Source: Pseudomonadota bacterium
Lineage (GTDB): Bacteria > Pseudomonadota > Gammaproteobacteria > Xanthomonadales > Xanthomonadaceae
Reading direction: 5' to 3'
DNA: 56,104 nucleotides
NCBI GenBank assembly: GCA_023461075.1
Contig: JAEWNY010000005.1
Coordinates: 1-56,104 of the forward strand
The notes beneath the pieces are model-generated. The model ran no database searches. It saw nothing but the letters and a program-made list of their open reading frames with translations, and was not told the origin of the DNA. Below are positions 45,704-56,083 of the stretch, piece by piece (the stretch's first letter is position 1; the number at the start of each line of letters is the position of its first letter). Position numbers and translations under genes: made by a program.

Positions 45704-47187
45704 GCAAGGAACTGTTGCTGGTCGTCGAGGCCGTCGCCAACGAGAAGGGCGTGCCGGAGGAGGTGATCCTGGAGGCGATCGAGGCCGCGCTGGCGTCCGC
45801 CGCCAAGAAGCGTTATCCGGAGCAGGATGTCGCGATCCGCGTCGCCATCGATCCCAAGGATGGCAGCTACGAGACTTTCCGCCGTTGGGAAGTGGTGGCC
45901 GATGACGTGGTGATGGAATCGCCTGACCGCCAGTTGCGCCTGATGGATGCAGTCGACGAGAGCGACGGCGCCGAGGTCGGCGACTTCATCGAGGAACAGA
46001 TCGAGAACGCCGAGTTCGGCCGCATCGCCGCGCAGGCCGCCAAGCAGGTGATCGTGCAGCGCGTGCGCGAGGCCGAGCGCCAGCAGGTGGTGGACGCGTG
46101 GAAGGATCGCGTTGGCGAACTGGTCAACGGCACGGTCAAGCGCGTCGAGCGCGGCAACATCTATGTCGATCTCGGTGGCAATGCCGAGGCCTTCATCCCC
46201 AAGGACAAGGGCATCCCGCGCGACATCCTGCGCACCGGCGACCGCGTGCGCGGCTATCTCTACGACGTGCGCAGCGAGCTGCGTGGCCCGCAGCTGTTCA
46301 TCAGCCGCGCCGCGCCGGAATTCATGATGGAGCTGTTCCGCCTGGAAGTGCCGGAAGTCGGCCAGGGACTCGTTTCGATCATGGCCTGTGCGCGCGACCC
46401 GGGCGACCGCGCCAAGATCGCGGTGCTCGCGCACGACAACCGCACCGACCCGATCGGTGCCTGCATCGGCATGCGCGGCTCGCGCGTGCAGGCGGTGACC
46501 AACGAACTCAACGGCGAGCGCGTCGACATCGTGCTGTGGAGCGACAACGCCGCGCAGTTCGTGATCAACGCGATGGCGCCGGCCGAAGTGCAATCGATCA
46601 TCGTCGATGAGGAGAAGCACTCGATGGACCTGGCGGTGGCCGAGGAGTTGCTGGCCAAGGCGATCGGCAAGGGCGGGCAGAACGTGCGCCTGGCCAGCCG
46701 CCTGACCGGTTGGCAGCTCAACGTGATGACCGCCGACCAGGTGCAGGCCAAGAGCGAGGCCGAGCAGGCCGTCGCGCGCCAGCTGTTCGTCGACAAGCTG
46801 GAGGTGGACGAGGAAATCGCCGGCATCCTGGTCTCCGAGGGCTTCAGTACGGTCGAGGAAATTGCCTACGTGCCGGTCGGCGAGTTGCTGGCGGTCGAGG
46901 GTTTCGACGAGGACATCGTCGAGGAACTGCGCGCCCGTGCGCGCGACGCGCTGCTCAACGATGCGCTGGCCGCCGAGGAAGAGCTGGACGAGAACCAGCC
47001 GGCCGAGGACCTGCTCAGCCTCGAAGGCATGGACGAGGCGACGGCCTACGTCCTCGCCAGCCGCGGCGTGCGCACGCGCGAGGACCTGGCCGAGTTGGCG
47101 GTGGACGAGATCACCGACCTCGAGGACATGGACGAAGCCCGCGCCTCGGCACTAATCATGGAGGCGCGCAAGCACTGGTTCGAATGA
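45700..47187 (+). CDS. nusA: Transcription termination/antitermination factor NusA
   Basis: RNA-polymerase-binding elongation factor (495 aa). The N-terminal domain (about 1-125) is followed by an S1 domain (about 135-200, VNGTVKRVERGNIYVDLGG), KH1 and KH2 (about 230-345, including DPIGACIGMRGSRVQAV and AIGKGGQNVRLAS) and two C-terminal acidic helix-hairpin-helix repeats (about 365-425 and 440-495). It follows rimP with a 4-base overlap and precedes infB by 76 bases, the standard order. Confidence 0.97.
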   Translation: MSKELLLVVEAVANEKGVPEEVILEAIEAALASAAKKRYPEQDVAIRVAIDPKDGSYETFRRWEVVADDVVMESPDRQLRLMDAVDESDGAEVGDFIEEQIENAEFGRIAAQAAKQVIVQRVREAERQQVVDAWKDRVGELVNGTVKRVERGNIYVDLGGNAEAFIPKDKGIPRDILRTGDRVRGYLYDVRSELRGPQLFISRAAPEFMMELFRLEVPEVGQGLVSIMACARDPGDRAKIAVLAHDNRTDPIGACIGMRGSRVQAVTNELNGERVDIVLWSDNAAQFVINAMAPAEVQSIIVDEEKHSMDLAVAEELLAKAIGKGGQNVRLASRLTGWQLNVMTADQVQAKSEAEQAVARQLFVDKLEVDEEIAGILVSEGFSTVEEIAYVPVGELLAVEGFDEDIVEELRARARDALLNDALAAEEELDENQPAEDLLSLEGMDEATAYVLASRGVRTREDLAELAVDEITDLEDMDEARASALIMEARKHWFE

Positions 47188-47263
47188 CCGGACCGCTCTT
47201 GATGCCGCGCTAGAATCGAACAATGGCCGAGCGCCCCCACGCCGGCCCGAAAACGGAAAACGC

Positions 47264-49843
47264 ATGTCGCAGAAAACCACCATCCGCAAGCTTGCCGAAC
47301 TGGTCAACACGCCGGTCGAGAAGCTGCTGGAGCAACTCTCCGAAGCCGGGATGCCGTTCAAGGATGCCGACGAGGAAGTCACGAGCGCGCAGAAGGTCAA
47401 GCTGCTGGGCTTCCTGCGGCGCACCCATGGGCGTGGCGAAGCCACCGCCGAGGAAAGTGCCGCGCCGAAGAAGATCACGCTGGCGCGCCGCAAGACCCAG
47501 GAAATCACCGTGGGTGGCGGCCGCAACAAGCAGACCGTCGAAGTCCAGGTGAAGAAGAAGGTCACCCTGATCAACAAGGATGGCGCCGCGGATGCCGGCA
47601 AGGGCGGGGTCGATGACGAGCGCGCCGATGCCCTGCGCAAGCTCGAGGAATCGCGCCAGCGCAACCTGGCCGAACAGCAGGCGCTGGCCGAATCCGACCG
47701 CCGCCGCGCCGAAGAGGCCGATGCCGAACGCGCACGCGCCGAGGAAGAAGCCAAGCGCCTTGCCGAGCAGGCCGCTGAAACCGCGGCCGCGGGCGAATCC
47801 GAGGCACCGACCGTGCGCAAGCCGGGCACCCATGGCACCCCGCATGCGCCGCGTCCCGCGCGCGATGATCGCGCCAGCCATGCCAAGTCGCCCAAGCCGC
47901 GCGGTTCGCACGCGATGGTCGCCGGCGTCGAGGATGACGAAAACACCTCCAAGTTCGCCGGCCAGTTGCACCTGTCGGCGGCCGATCGCGCGCGTCGTGG
48001 CGCCTCGCGCGGCAAGCCGAAGGCGCGCCGCTCGATGGAGCAGTCGCGGACCGGCACCGGCTTCTCGCGCCCGACCGCGCCGATCATTCGCGAAGTCGCG
48101 ATCGGCGAAGCGATCACCGTGGGCGACCTCGCCCAGAAGCTCGCGCTCAAGGGCGGCGAGGTGGTCAAGGCGCTGATGAAGATGGGCGTGATGGCCACCA
48201 TCACCCAGAGCCTCGACCACGACACCGCGGTGCTGCTGACCGAGGAGCTCGGCCATAAGGCGGTGCGTGCCGATGCCGATGACGCCGAGACCGAACTGCT
48301 TGCGCATACCGAGGAAATGCAGGGCGAGAAGTCCGCGCGTCCGCCGGTGGTGACCATCATGGGCCACGTCGACCACGGCAAGACCTCGCTGCTGGACTAC
48401 ATCCGCCGCACCAAGATCGCCTCGGGCGAGGCCGGCGGCATCACCCAGCACATCGGCGCCTACCACGTCGAAACCGACAAGGGCGTCATCAGCTTCCTCG
48501 ATACCCCGGGGCATGCGGCCTTCACCCATATGCGCGCGCGCGGTGCCAAGCTCACCGACATCGTGGTGCTGGTGGTCGCGGCCGATGATGGCGTGATGCC
48601 GCAGACCAAGGAGGCGGTCCAGCACGCGCGCTCGGCGGGCGTGCCGTTGATCGTCGCCATCAACAAGATCGACAAGTCCGATGCCGACCCGATGCGGGTC
48701 AAGAACGAACTGCTGGAGAGCGAAGTCGTGGCCGAGGAATTCGGCGGCGACACCCAGATGGTCGAGCTCTCGGCCAAGAGTGGGCAGGGCGTGGATGAAC
48801 TGCTGGATGCCATCAGCCTGCAGGCGGAACTGCTGGAACTGACTGCCGTGCCGGAAGGCCGTGCCACCGGCGTGGTGATCGAATCCTCGCTCGACAAGGG
48901 CCGTGGCCCGGTCGCCACCGTGCTGGTCCAGCAGGGCCAGTTGGAGAAGGGCGACTACCTGGTCTGCGGCGTGCAGTACGGCCGCGTGCGTGCGCTGTTC
49001 GACGAGACCGGTGCGCAGGTACAGGTGGCGGGCCCGTCGATCCCGGTGCAGGTACTCGGCCTGTCCGGCGTGCCGGACTCCGGCGACGATTTCGTGGTCG
49101 TGGCCGACGAGCGCCTGGCCAAGGAAGTGGCCCAGCAGCGCGATGCCAAGCGTCGCGAGCAGCGCCTCGTCGCGCAGGCCGGCAACCGCATGGAGGACAT
49201 CCTCTCGCAGATGGGCGAGGGCGCGGCGCAGGCCCAGCTCAACCTGGTCGTCAAGGCCGACGTGCATGGATCGATGCAGGCCCTGCGCGAGGCGCTGACC
49301 GGGCTGTCCAACGACCAGATCCGCATCAACGTCATTGGTTCGGGCGTCGGCGGCATCACCGAGTCCGACGCACAACTGGCGGCGACCTCGAAGGCGACCA
49401 TCATCGGCTTCAACGTCCGTGCCGATGCCTCGGCGCGCAAGGTGATCGAAGGCAACGGGACCGACCTGCGCTACTTCTCGATCATCTACGACGTGATCGA
49501 CCAGGTGAAGCAGATCGCCTCGGGCGTGCTGGGCATGGAGATTCGCGAGGAAATCATCGGCACCGCCGAAGTGCAGCAGGTGTTCCGTCACTCCAAGTTC
49601 GGCTCGATCGCCGGCTCGGTCGTGGTCGAGGGCGTCATCCGCCGCGGCAAGCCCGTGCGCGTGCTGCGCGAGGACACCGTCATCTTCTCCGGCGAGCTCG
49701 ACTCGCTGCGCCGTTTCCAGGAGAACGTGGACGAGGTCAGGCAGGGCACCGAATGCGGCATCGGCGTCAAGGGCTACGATCAGGTGAAGCCCGGCGACAA
49801 GATCGAGTGCTTCGAGCGCATCGAAGTGCAGCGGACGCTGTAA
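47264..49843 (+). CDS. infB: Translation initiation factor IF-2
   Basis: GTPase that places fMet-tRNA on the 30S subunit (859 aa). The N-terminal IF2N domain is followed by a long charged Glu/Ala/Arg-rich linker (about residues 115-200, coiled-coil-like). The G domain has G1 GHVDHGKT at residues 367-374, G3 DTPGHAAF and G4 NKID. Domains II and III follow and a C-terminal fMet-tRNA-binding domain ends ...GDKIECFERIEVQRTL. Only a weak GGA precedes the ATG. It is interesting that its ligand tRNA gene lies at the far side of the inserted catabolic genes. Confidence 0.97.
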   Translation: MSQKTTIRKLAELVNTPVEKLLEQLSEAGMPFKDADEEVTSAQKVKLLGFLRRTHGRGEATAEESAAPKKITLARRKTQEITVGGGRNKQTVEVQVKKKVTLINKDGAADAGKGGVDDERADALRKLEESRQRNLAEQQALAESDRRRAEEADAERARAEEEAKRLAEQAAETAAAGESEAPTVRKPGTHGTPHAPRPARDDRASHAKSPKPRGSHAMVAGVEDDENTSKFAGQLHLSAADRARRGASRGKPKARRSMEQSRTGTGFSRPTAPIIREVAIGEAITVGDLAQKLALKGGEVVKALMKMGVMATITQSLDHDTAVLLTEELGHKAVRADADDAETELLAHTEEMQGEKSARPPVVTIMGHVDHGKTSLLDYIRRTKIASGEAGGITQHIGAYHVETDKGVISFLDTPGHAAFTHMRARGAKLTDIVVLVVAADDGVMPQTKEAVQHARSAGVPLIVAINKIDKSDADPMRVKNELLESEVVAEEFGGDTQMVELSAKSGQGVDELLDAISLQAELLELTAVPEGRATGVVIESSLDKGRGPVATVLVQQGQLEKGDYLVCGVQYGRVRALFDETGAQVQVAGPSIPVQVLGLSGVPDSGDDFVVVADERLAKEVAQQRDAKRREQRLVAQAGNRMEDILSQMGEGAAQAQLNLVVKADVHGSMQALREALTGLSNDQIRINVIGSGVGGITESDAQLAATSKATIIGFNVRADASARKVIEGNGTDLRYFSIIYDVIDQVKQIASGVLGMEIREEIIGTAEVQQVFRHSKFGSIAGSVVVEGVIRRGKPVRVLREDTVIFSGELDSLRRFQENVDEVRQGTECGIGVKGYDQVKPGDKIECFERIEVQRTL

Positions 49844-49846
49844 CGG

Positions 49847-50224
49847 ATGGCGGGACAACGCAAGTCGTTCCACCGCACCGATCGGGTCTCCGCGCAGATG
49901 CGTCGGGACCTCGGCACCCTGGTGCACGAGGCGGTGCGCGAACTCGGGCTGCCTTCGGTGAGCGTGTCCGATGTCGAGGTCACCCGCGACCTCGCGCACG
50001 CCAAGGTCTTCGTCACCGCCTTGCAGGCGGAGCGTTCAGCTGAAGCCGTGAAGGGCCTGCAGGAGCACGCCAGGGAAATCCGTTACCAGCTGGCGCAGGC
50101 GATGAAGTTGCGCCACGTGCCGGAGCTGCATTTCCAGTACGACGATTCGGTCGACCGCGGCGAGCGCATCGAGCTGTTGTTGCGCGACCTGCCGGACACC
50201 GCGCCGCGCGACGAAGAAGGATGA
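49847..50224 (+). CDS. rbfA: Ribosome-binding factor A
   Basis: Small KH-fold protein for late 30S maturation (125 aa), with the conserved RVSAQMRRDLGTLVHEAVREL N-terminal part split across two helices and VTRDLAHAKVFVT in the middle. It starts 3 bases after infB and ends in GAAGAAGGATGA. A perfect 12-base hairpin follows the stop at once. Confidence 0.95.
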   Translation: MAGQRKSFHRTDRVSAQMRRDLGTLVHEAVRELGLPSVSVSDVEVTRDLAHAKVFVTALQAERSAEAVKGLQEHAREIRYQLAQAMKLRHVPELHFQYDDSVDRGERIELLLRDLPDTAPRDEEG

Positions 50225-50226
50225 TG

Positions 50227-50254
50227 ACGACGCCGGGCACCCGCCCGGCGTCGT
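50227..50254 (+). repeat. Perfect 12-base inverted repeat between rbfA and truB
   Basis: ACGACGCCGGGC / GCCCGGCGTCGT with loop ACCC, 2 bases after the rbfA stop. No T-run follows, so it is more likely an mRNA-stability or processing hairpin than a terminator. Confidence 0.75.
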
Positions 50255-50283
50255 CGCGTCCGCCATCGCCCTACAATCCCCGA

Positions 50284-51267
50284 ATGTCCAAGCCGCGCAC
50301 GCGTCATCGCTTCCGCAAGCTCCACGGCATCCTGCTGCTGGACAAGGCGCGCGGCCCCAGTTCCAACCAGGCCCTGCAGCGCGTCCGCCATCTGTTCCGC
50401 GCAGAGAAAGCCGGGCATACCGGCGCGCTCGATCCACTCGCCACCGGCCTGTTGCCGATCTGCTTCGGCGAAGCGACCAAGATCGCCGGTGGATTGCTCG
50501 GCGCGCGCAAGGCCTACGAGACCGTCGCGCGCCTGGGCATCACCACCGATACCGACGATGCCGAAGGCCAGGTGCTGCGCGAACGCAGCGTGCCGGCGCT
50601 CGACATCGCGACGCTCGATGCCGCATTGGCCAGCTTGACCGGCCGAATCCAGCAGGTCCCGCCGATCTATTCGGCACTCAAGCGCGGCGGCGAGCCGCTG
50701 TACGCCAAGGCGCGGCGCGGCGAGACGATCGAAATCGAAGCGCGCAGCGTCGACATCCACGAATTCCGGCTGGAAGCCTCGGCCGACCTGCTCGACTCCG
50801 AACCCAAGCTGCGCCTGCACGTGGAATGCGGCTCCGGCACCTATATCCGTTCGCTGGTGCGTGATTTGGGCGAGCTGCTTGGCTGCGGCGCGCACGTCGC
50901 CGAGTTGCGCCGGCTGTGGGTGGACCCGTTCCGCGATCCGCGGATGTGGACGCTGGAAGCGCTGGAGGCCATGGCCGAGCGTGGCGAGGCGCAGTTGGAT
51001 GCCTGCCTGCTGCCGATCGAGGCCGGCATGGTCTCGTGGCCGGAAGTACGATTGGTTGATGCGCAATCGGCCCGGCTCGGTCAGGGCCAGTCGGTGCGTG
51101 GCGGTTTCCGCCACCACGGCGAGGTCGCGATCTGCAACATCGCCGGCAAGGCGCTTGGGCTCGGACAGGTCGATGCCGAGGGCATCCTGCGCCCTAAACG
51201 GTTGTTCAGTTGGGCGACCCAACCCAGGCAGCCGATCGCAACCCCCGCGATTCACGGTGACAGTTGA
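50284..51267 (+). CDS. truB: tRNA pseudouridine-55 synthase TruB
   Basis: Makes pseudouridine 55 in the T-loop of tRNAs (327 aa from this start). The catalytic Asp50 is in HTGALDPLATGLLP; KARGPSSNQALQRVR and the GTYIRSLVRDLGELLG block are family features; a C-terminal PUA-like domain follows. The frame is open from 50221, but the first 21 codons run through the hairpin and look unlike the family, so MSKPRTRHRF at 50284 was chosen. Neither start has a good Shine-Dalgarno sequence; TACAAT at 50272-50277 resembles a -10 box but no -35 is seen. Confidence 0.93.
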   Translation: MSKPRTRHRFRKLHGILLLDKARGPSSNQALQRVRHLFRAEKAGHTGALDPLATGLLPICFGEATKIAGGLLGARKAYETVARLGITTDTDDAEGQVLRERSVPALDIATLDAALASLTGRIQQVPPIYSALKRGGEPLYAKARRGETIEIEARSVDIHEFRLEASADLLDSEPKLRLHVECGSGTYIRSLVRDLGELLGCGAHVAELRRLWVDPFRDPRMWTLEALEAMAERGEAQLDACLLPIEAGMVSWPEVRLVDAQSARLGQGQSVRGGFRHHGEVAICNIAGKALGLGQVDAEGILRPKRLFSWATQPRQPIATPAIHGDS

Positions 51268-51277
51268 GGCGAAGTGC

Positions 51278-51862
51278 ATGAAACGATGGCCATCAGGAAA
51301 CACGATCGCATGGGCTTTGGCGCTGGCCTTGGCTTGGTCGGCATGTCCGGTGTGGGCGCAACAGCCCCGCTTCGAGACCGCCGAAGCCGCGGTTGAGGCG
51401 ATGAACAAGGCGATGCAGGCCGGCGACTGGAAGGCGGCCGCAGCCACCTTCGATACCCAGGCGATCAAGGATTTCCGTGCGATGCTGATGCCGGTGATCG
51501 ACAGCCTTCCTCAGGACCAGGCCGACGCGATGGTCAAGACGATCTTTGCAGCGCCTTCCGCCGCCAGTCTCAGGAAGCAGAGCGACGCGGAGTTCTTCTC
51601 CGGCTTCATGGGCGGCTTGATGGCGATGGCCGGGGGCAAGATCGAGGACACACAGGTCATCGGAAGCGTTGCAGAGGGCGAAAGCACCCGCCACGTCGTC
51701 GTACGCAATCGGGTCAGCGCGATGGGCCTCTCCATGACCAAGATGGAGGTCGTCAGCGCCCTGAATACGCCGCAGGGATGGCGGTTGCAGCTCAAGGGCG
51801 ACATGAAGGGAATGGCCGAAACGATGGCCCGCCGCCTGCGCGCGACCCCCAAGGCCGACTGA
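51278..51862 (+). CDS. Exported hypothetical protein between truB and rpsO
   Basis: 194 aa, function not recognised. A signal peptide of about 24 residues (TIAWALALALAWSACPVWAQ, cleavage after WAQ) precedes a helical start, FETAEAAVEAMNKAMQAGDW, of the kind found in proteins of the DUF4878/SnoaL-like (NTF2-fold) group, where a small alpha-beta domain follows. No catalytic motif can be named. It lies 10 bases after truB and 10 bases before the rpsO promoter, where E. coli has no gene. Codon use matches the neighbours. Confidence 0.75.
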   Translation: MKRWPSGNTIAWALALALAWSACPVWAQQPRFETAEAAVEAMNKAMQAGDWKAAAATFDTQAIKDFRAMLMPVIDSLPQDQADAMVKTIFAAPSAASLRKQSDAEFFSGFMGGLMAMAGGKIEDTQVIGSVAEGESTRHVVVRNRVSAMGLSMTKMEVVSALNTPQGWRLQLKGDMKGMAETMARRLRATPKAD

Positions 51863-51871
51863 CCGGCCAAC

Positions 51872-51900
51872 TTGCCCGCACCCGGCATCGGGGCTACAAT
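51872..51900 (+). promoter_or_regulatory. Promoter of rpsO-pnp
   Basis: TTGCCC (51872-51877), 17-base spacer, TACAAT (51895-51900). It is 122 bases before rpsO, leaving a substantial leader. Confidence 0.65.
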
Positions 51901-52021
51901 TTCCGCGCCGTTTTTCCGGCAATCCATCCTTCAAGTTCACGGCGGACCGGCGGTGCGCCCGCTGCAGCTTTCCCTGCAACGTGTCGTTCCTGCCCTTCAC
52001 GCATCTACCGAGTACACAAGC

Positions 52022-52282
52022 ATGTCCATCGACACCAGCCAGATCATCGAAGACAACAAGCGCGGCGCCAACGACACCGGTTCGCCGGAAGTCCAGGTCG
52101 CCCTGCTGACCGCGCGCATCGTGCACCTGACCGAGCACTTCAAGACCCACAAGAAGGACCACCACAGCCGTCGTGGCCTGCTCAAGCTGGTCAACCGCCG
52201 CCGCAGCCTGCTCGTCTACCTCCACCGCAAGGACGTCGGCCGCTACAAGGACCTGATCCAGAAGCTGGGTCTGCGTCGCTAA
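52022..52282 (+). CDS. rpsO: 30S ribosomal protein S15
   Basis: Primary 16S rRNA-binding protein of the 30S platform (86 aa). The conserved GSPEVQVALLTARIVHLTEHF and the basic C-terminal half with HHSRRGLLKLVNRRRSLLVYL are intact. The start at 52022 gives the conserved MSIDTSQIIEDNK; upstream in-frame codons belong to the leader. E. coli S15 represses its own translation through its leader, which may also hold here. Confidence 0.97.
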   Translation: MSIDTSQIIEDNKRGANDTGSPEVQVALLTARIVHLTEHFKTHKKDHHSRRGLLKLVNRRRSLLVYLHRKDVGRYKDLIQKLGLRR

Positions 52283-52294
52283 GAGAGAAACCCG

Positions 52295-52327
52295 CCGCGG
52301 CGCCCGCAAAGCGCCGCGGTTTCGTTT
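52295..52327 (+). terminator. rpsO-pnp intergenic terminator-like hairpin
   Basis: Stem CCGCGGCGC / GCGCCGCGG, loop CCGCAAA, then TTTCGTTT, 12 bases after rpsO. It probably attenuates transcription into pnp and may be an RNase III/E processing site, as in E. coli. Confidence 0.75.
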
Positions 52328-52427
52328 GTGCGACAACGTTCCCCCGCGACATCGCATCATCACATCGTCATCCACAGCGCCGGGCAGGGGCCCGCCGCTT
52401 CATCCGCAGGATCAACCAGGAACCATC

Positions 52428-54533
<2,106 letters not shown>

Positions 54534-54536
<3 letters not shown>

Positions 54537-54554
54537 TCGACCTCTGGTCGATTA
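54534..54554. repeat. REP-like hairpin overlapping the pnp stop codon
   Basis: Perfect 9-base stem TAATCGACC / GGTCGATTA with loop TCT; the pnp TAA is the first three bases of the stem. First of three consecutive 9-base hairpins of similar plan. Confidence 0.6.
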
Positions 54555-54555
54555 C

Positions 54556-54584
54556 GGTAGGTGAGGACCGTTGGTCCTCACGCT
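54556..54584 (+). repeat. GTAG-headed REP-like element
   Basis: GGTAG followed by the perfect stem GTGAGGACC / GGTCCTCAC with loop GTT, then GCT. The GTAG head plus palindrome is the form of SMAG repeats of Stenotrophomonas. Confidence 0.7.
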
Positions 54585-54609
54585 TTCGCCGCGGTTGATT
54601 ACGGTTCCC

Positions 54610-54637
54610 GGTAGGTGTCAACCTTGGTTGACACGCT
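54610..54637 (+). repeat. GTAG-headed REP-like element
   Basis: GGTAG, stem GTGTCAACC / GGTTGACAC with loop TT, then GCT. Same plan as the previous element with different but fully compensated stem bases. Confidence 0.7.
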
Positions 54638-54655
54638 TCTGGAATTGCCGAAATG

Positions 54656-54685
54656 AAAAAGCGGGCTTCGGCCCGCTTTTTCTTT
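54656..54685 (+). terminator. Rho-independent terminator of the rpsO-pnp operon
   Basis: Stem AAAAAGCGGGC / GCCCGCTTTTT with the stable tetraloop TTCG, followed by CTTT. The A-run on the left makes it effective in both directions. Confidence 0.9.
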
Positions 54686-54706
54686 GCCTGCGTTTCCGCG
54701 CCTTTC

Positions 54707-54765
54707 GTAGAGTCGAGCTTGCTCGACTGCTTGGATGCAGCGCAGTCGAGCCTGCTCGACTCTAC
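54707..54765. repeat. Inverted pair of SMAG-like REP elements (BIME-like)
   Basis: GTAG + AGTCGAGC-TT-GCTCGACT, a 15-base linker, then AGTCGAGC-CT-GCTCGACT + CTAC: two copies head-out in opposite orientation, forming one large palindrome. It ends 15 bases before the chitinase start codon, so it must lie within that gene's leader or promoter. Confidence 0.8.
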
Positions 54766-54780
54766 CTATCGGGAGTTTCC

Positions 54781-55965
54781 ATGTTGCGCCAGACCCTGGC
54801 CAGGCTTGCCCTGCTGATTGCCGCCGCCGTTCCTGCCGCCAGCCACGCGGCGCAGCCGCCGGTCTACGGTGCCTACTATCCCGGCGGTTCGGCCGAGCGC
54901 TACCCGGTGTCGCACATTCCGGCCGATCGCCTCACCCACCTGTTCTACGCGTTCTCCACCATCGAGGCAGGGCGCTGCACGGTGGGCGCCGAAGCGCCGT
55001 CAAACTTCGCCGCGCTGGCCGAGCTGAAGAAGGCGCACCCGCACCTGCGCACGCTGATCTCCATCGGCGGCTGGGGCGCAGGCGGCTTCTCCGATGCCGC
55101 GCTGACCGAGGCCAGCCGCAAGCGCCTGGTTGATTCCTGCATGGCGCTGTTCTTCGAGAAGTACGCAGGCAGCTTCGACGGCGTGGACATCGACTGGGAA
55201 TTCCCGGTCAGTGGCGGGCCGAGCGAACTGGCCCATCGCCCGCAGGACCGCGCGAACATGACGAAGCTCGCGCAGGCCTTCCGCGTGGCGCTGGATGCGC
55301 GTGGCCGCAAGCGCGGCCAACCGATGCTGCTGACCGCCGCGCTCGCGGCCGGCCGCCTGCAGACCGACGGACCCTATGACCCGGCGGCCAGCTACGACCT
55401 GCCGGCGCTGGCCAAGGTGTTCGATTTCATCAACCTGATGAGCTATGACATGGGCACCGGCTTCTCGGCGGTGTCGACCTTCAATGCGCCGCTGCATGAA
55501 GTGCCGGCCGACCCGCTGGCGCCGGAACTGCGGCGCTGGAACAACGTGGCCGGCGCCGTGCAGTACTACCGCGAACACGGCGTGCCGGCCGACAAGCTGG
55601 TGCTGGGCGTGCCGTTCTACGGGCGTGGTTTCAAGGTGACCGGCGACGCGCCCGATGGCCTCTACCAGCCCTACAGCGCACCGGCCGATGGCGGCGACTG
55701 GCGGGTGATCAAGTCGCGCTATCTGGACCAGCCGGGCTGGACGAAGCACTGGCAGCCGCAGGCGCAGAGCCCCTGGCTGTACAACGCGGCCGGGAAGATC
55801 TTCATCAGCTACGAAGACCCGCGCTCGATCGGCCTGCGCGCGCAGTTTGCCCGCGAGCAGGGCCTGGCCGGCGTGTTCATGTGGGAGCTGACCGGCGATG
55901 ACGAACAGGCCAGCCTGCTCAACGCCATGCTCGCACCGTGGCACAAGGCCCGCGTCGGCGATTGA
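54781..55965 (+). CDS. Secreted GH18 chitinase
   Basis: Glycoside hydrolase family 18 chitinase (394 aa), hydrolysing chitin. A signal peptide of about 24 residues (ends ASHAA) precedes a catalytic TIM barrel with SIGGWG (residues 94-99) and the catalytic DxxDxDxE at Asp133, Asp136, Asp138 and Glu140 (DGVDIDWE). NLMSYDMGTGFS and the insertion domain with PFYGRGFK follow, and MWELTGD closes the barrel. No separate chitin-binding module is seen. The ATG at 54781 has GGGAG 5 bases upstream; the frame is open back to 54571 through the REP region. It is flanked on both sides by REP-like elements. Confidence 0.94.
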   Translation: MLRQTLARLALLIAAAVPAASHAAQPPVYGAYYPGGSAERYPVSHIPADRLTHLFYAFSTIEAGRCTVGAEAPSNFAALAELKKAHPHLRTLISIGGWGAGGFSDAALTEASRKRLVDSCMALFFEKYAGSFDGVDIDWEFPVSGGPSELAHRPQDRANMTKLAQAFRVALDARGRKRGQPMLLTAALAAGRLQTDGPYDPAASYDLPALAKVFDFINLMSYDMGTGFSAVSTFNAPLHEVPADPLAPELRRWNNVAGAVQYYREHGVPADKLVLGVPFYGRGFKVTGDAPDGLYQPYSAPADGGDWRVIKSRYLDQPGWTKHWQPQAQSPWLYNAAGKIFISYEDPRSIGLRAQFAREQGLAGVFMWELTGDDEQASLLNAMLAPWHKARVGD

Positions 55966-55974
55966 GCCCGCCTC

Positions 55975-55998
55975 GGTAGCGCCGGGCCATGCCCGGCG
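55975..55998 (+). repeat. SMAG-like REP element
   Basis: GTAG (55976-55979) followed by the perfect stem CGCCGGGC / GCCCGGCG with loop CAT, 10 bases after the chitinase stop. This GC-rich stem is close to the commonest form in Stenotrophomonas genomes as I recall it. Confidence 0.7.
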
Positions 55999-56061
55999 GC
56001 GCATGGCCACGCCCTCGGACCCGGCATGCCCTCTGGCGCGCGGGACCACGAACGCGCCTTT

Positions 56062-56083
56062 GTAGAGTCGAGCTTGCTCGACT
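56062..56083 (+). repeat. SMAG-like REP element, copy of the 54707 unit
   Basis: GTAG followed by AGTCGAGC / GCTCGACT with loop TT; identical over 23 bases to the left half of the inverted pair upstream of the chitinase. The final 20 bases of the window show no further feature. Confidence 0.75.

Noticed and set aside
47188..47263. Promoter for infB in the nusA-infB gap
   Set aside because: TAGAAT is present but the only TTG hexamer is 6 bases upstream; co-transcription with nusA is simpler.
50272..50277. TACAAT as a -10 box for a truB promoter
   Set aside because: No acceptable -35 hexamer at 16-18 bases and it stands only 6 bases before the start codon.
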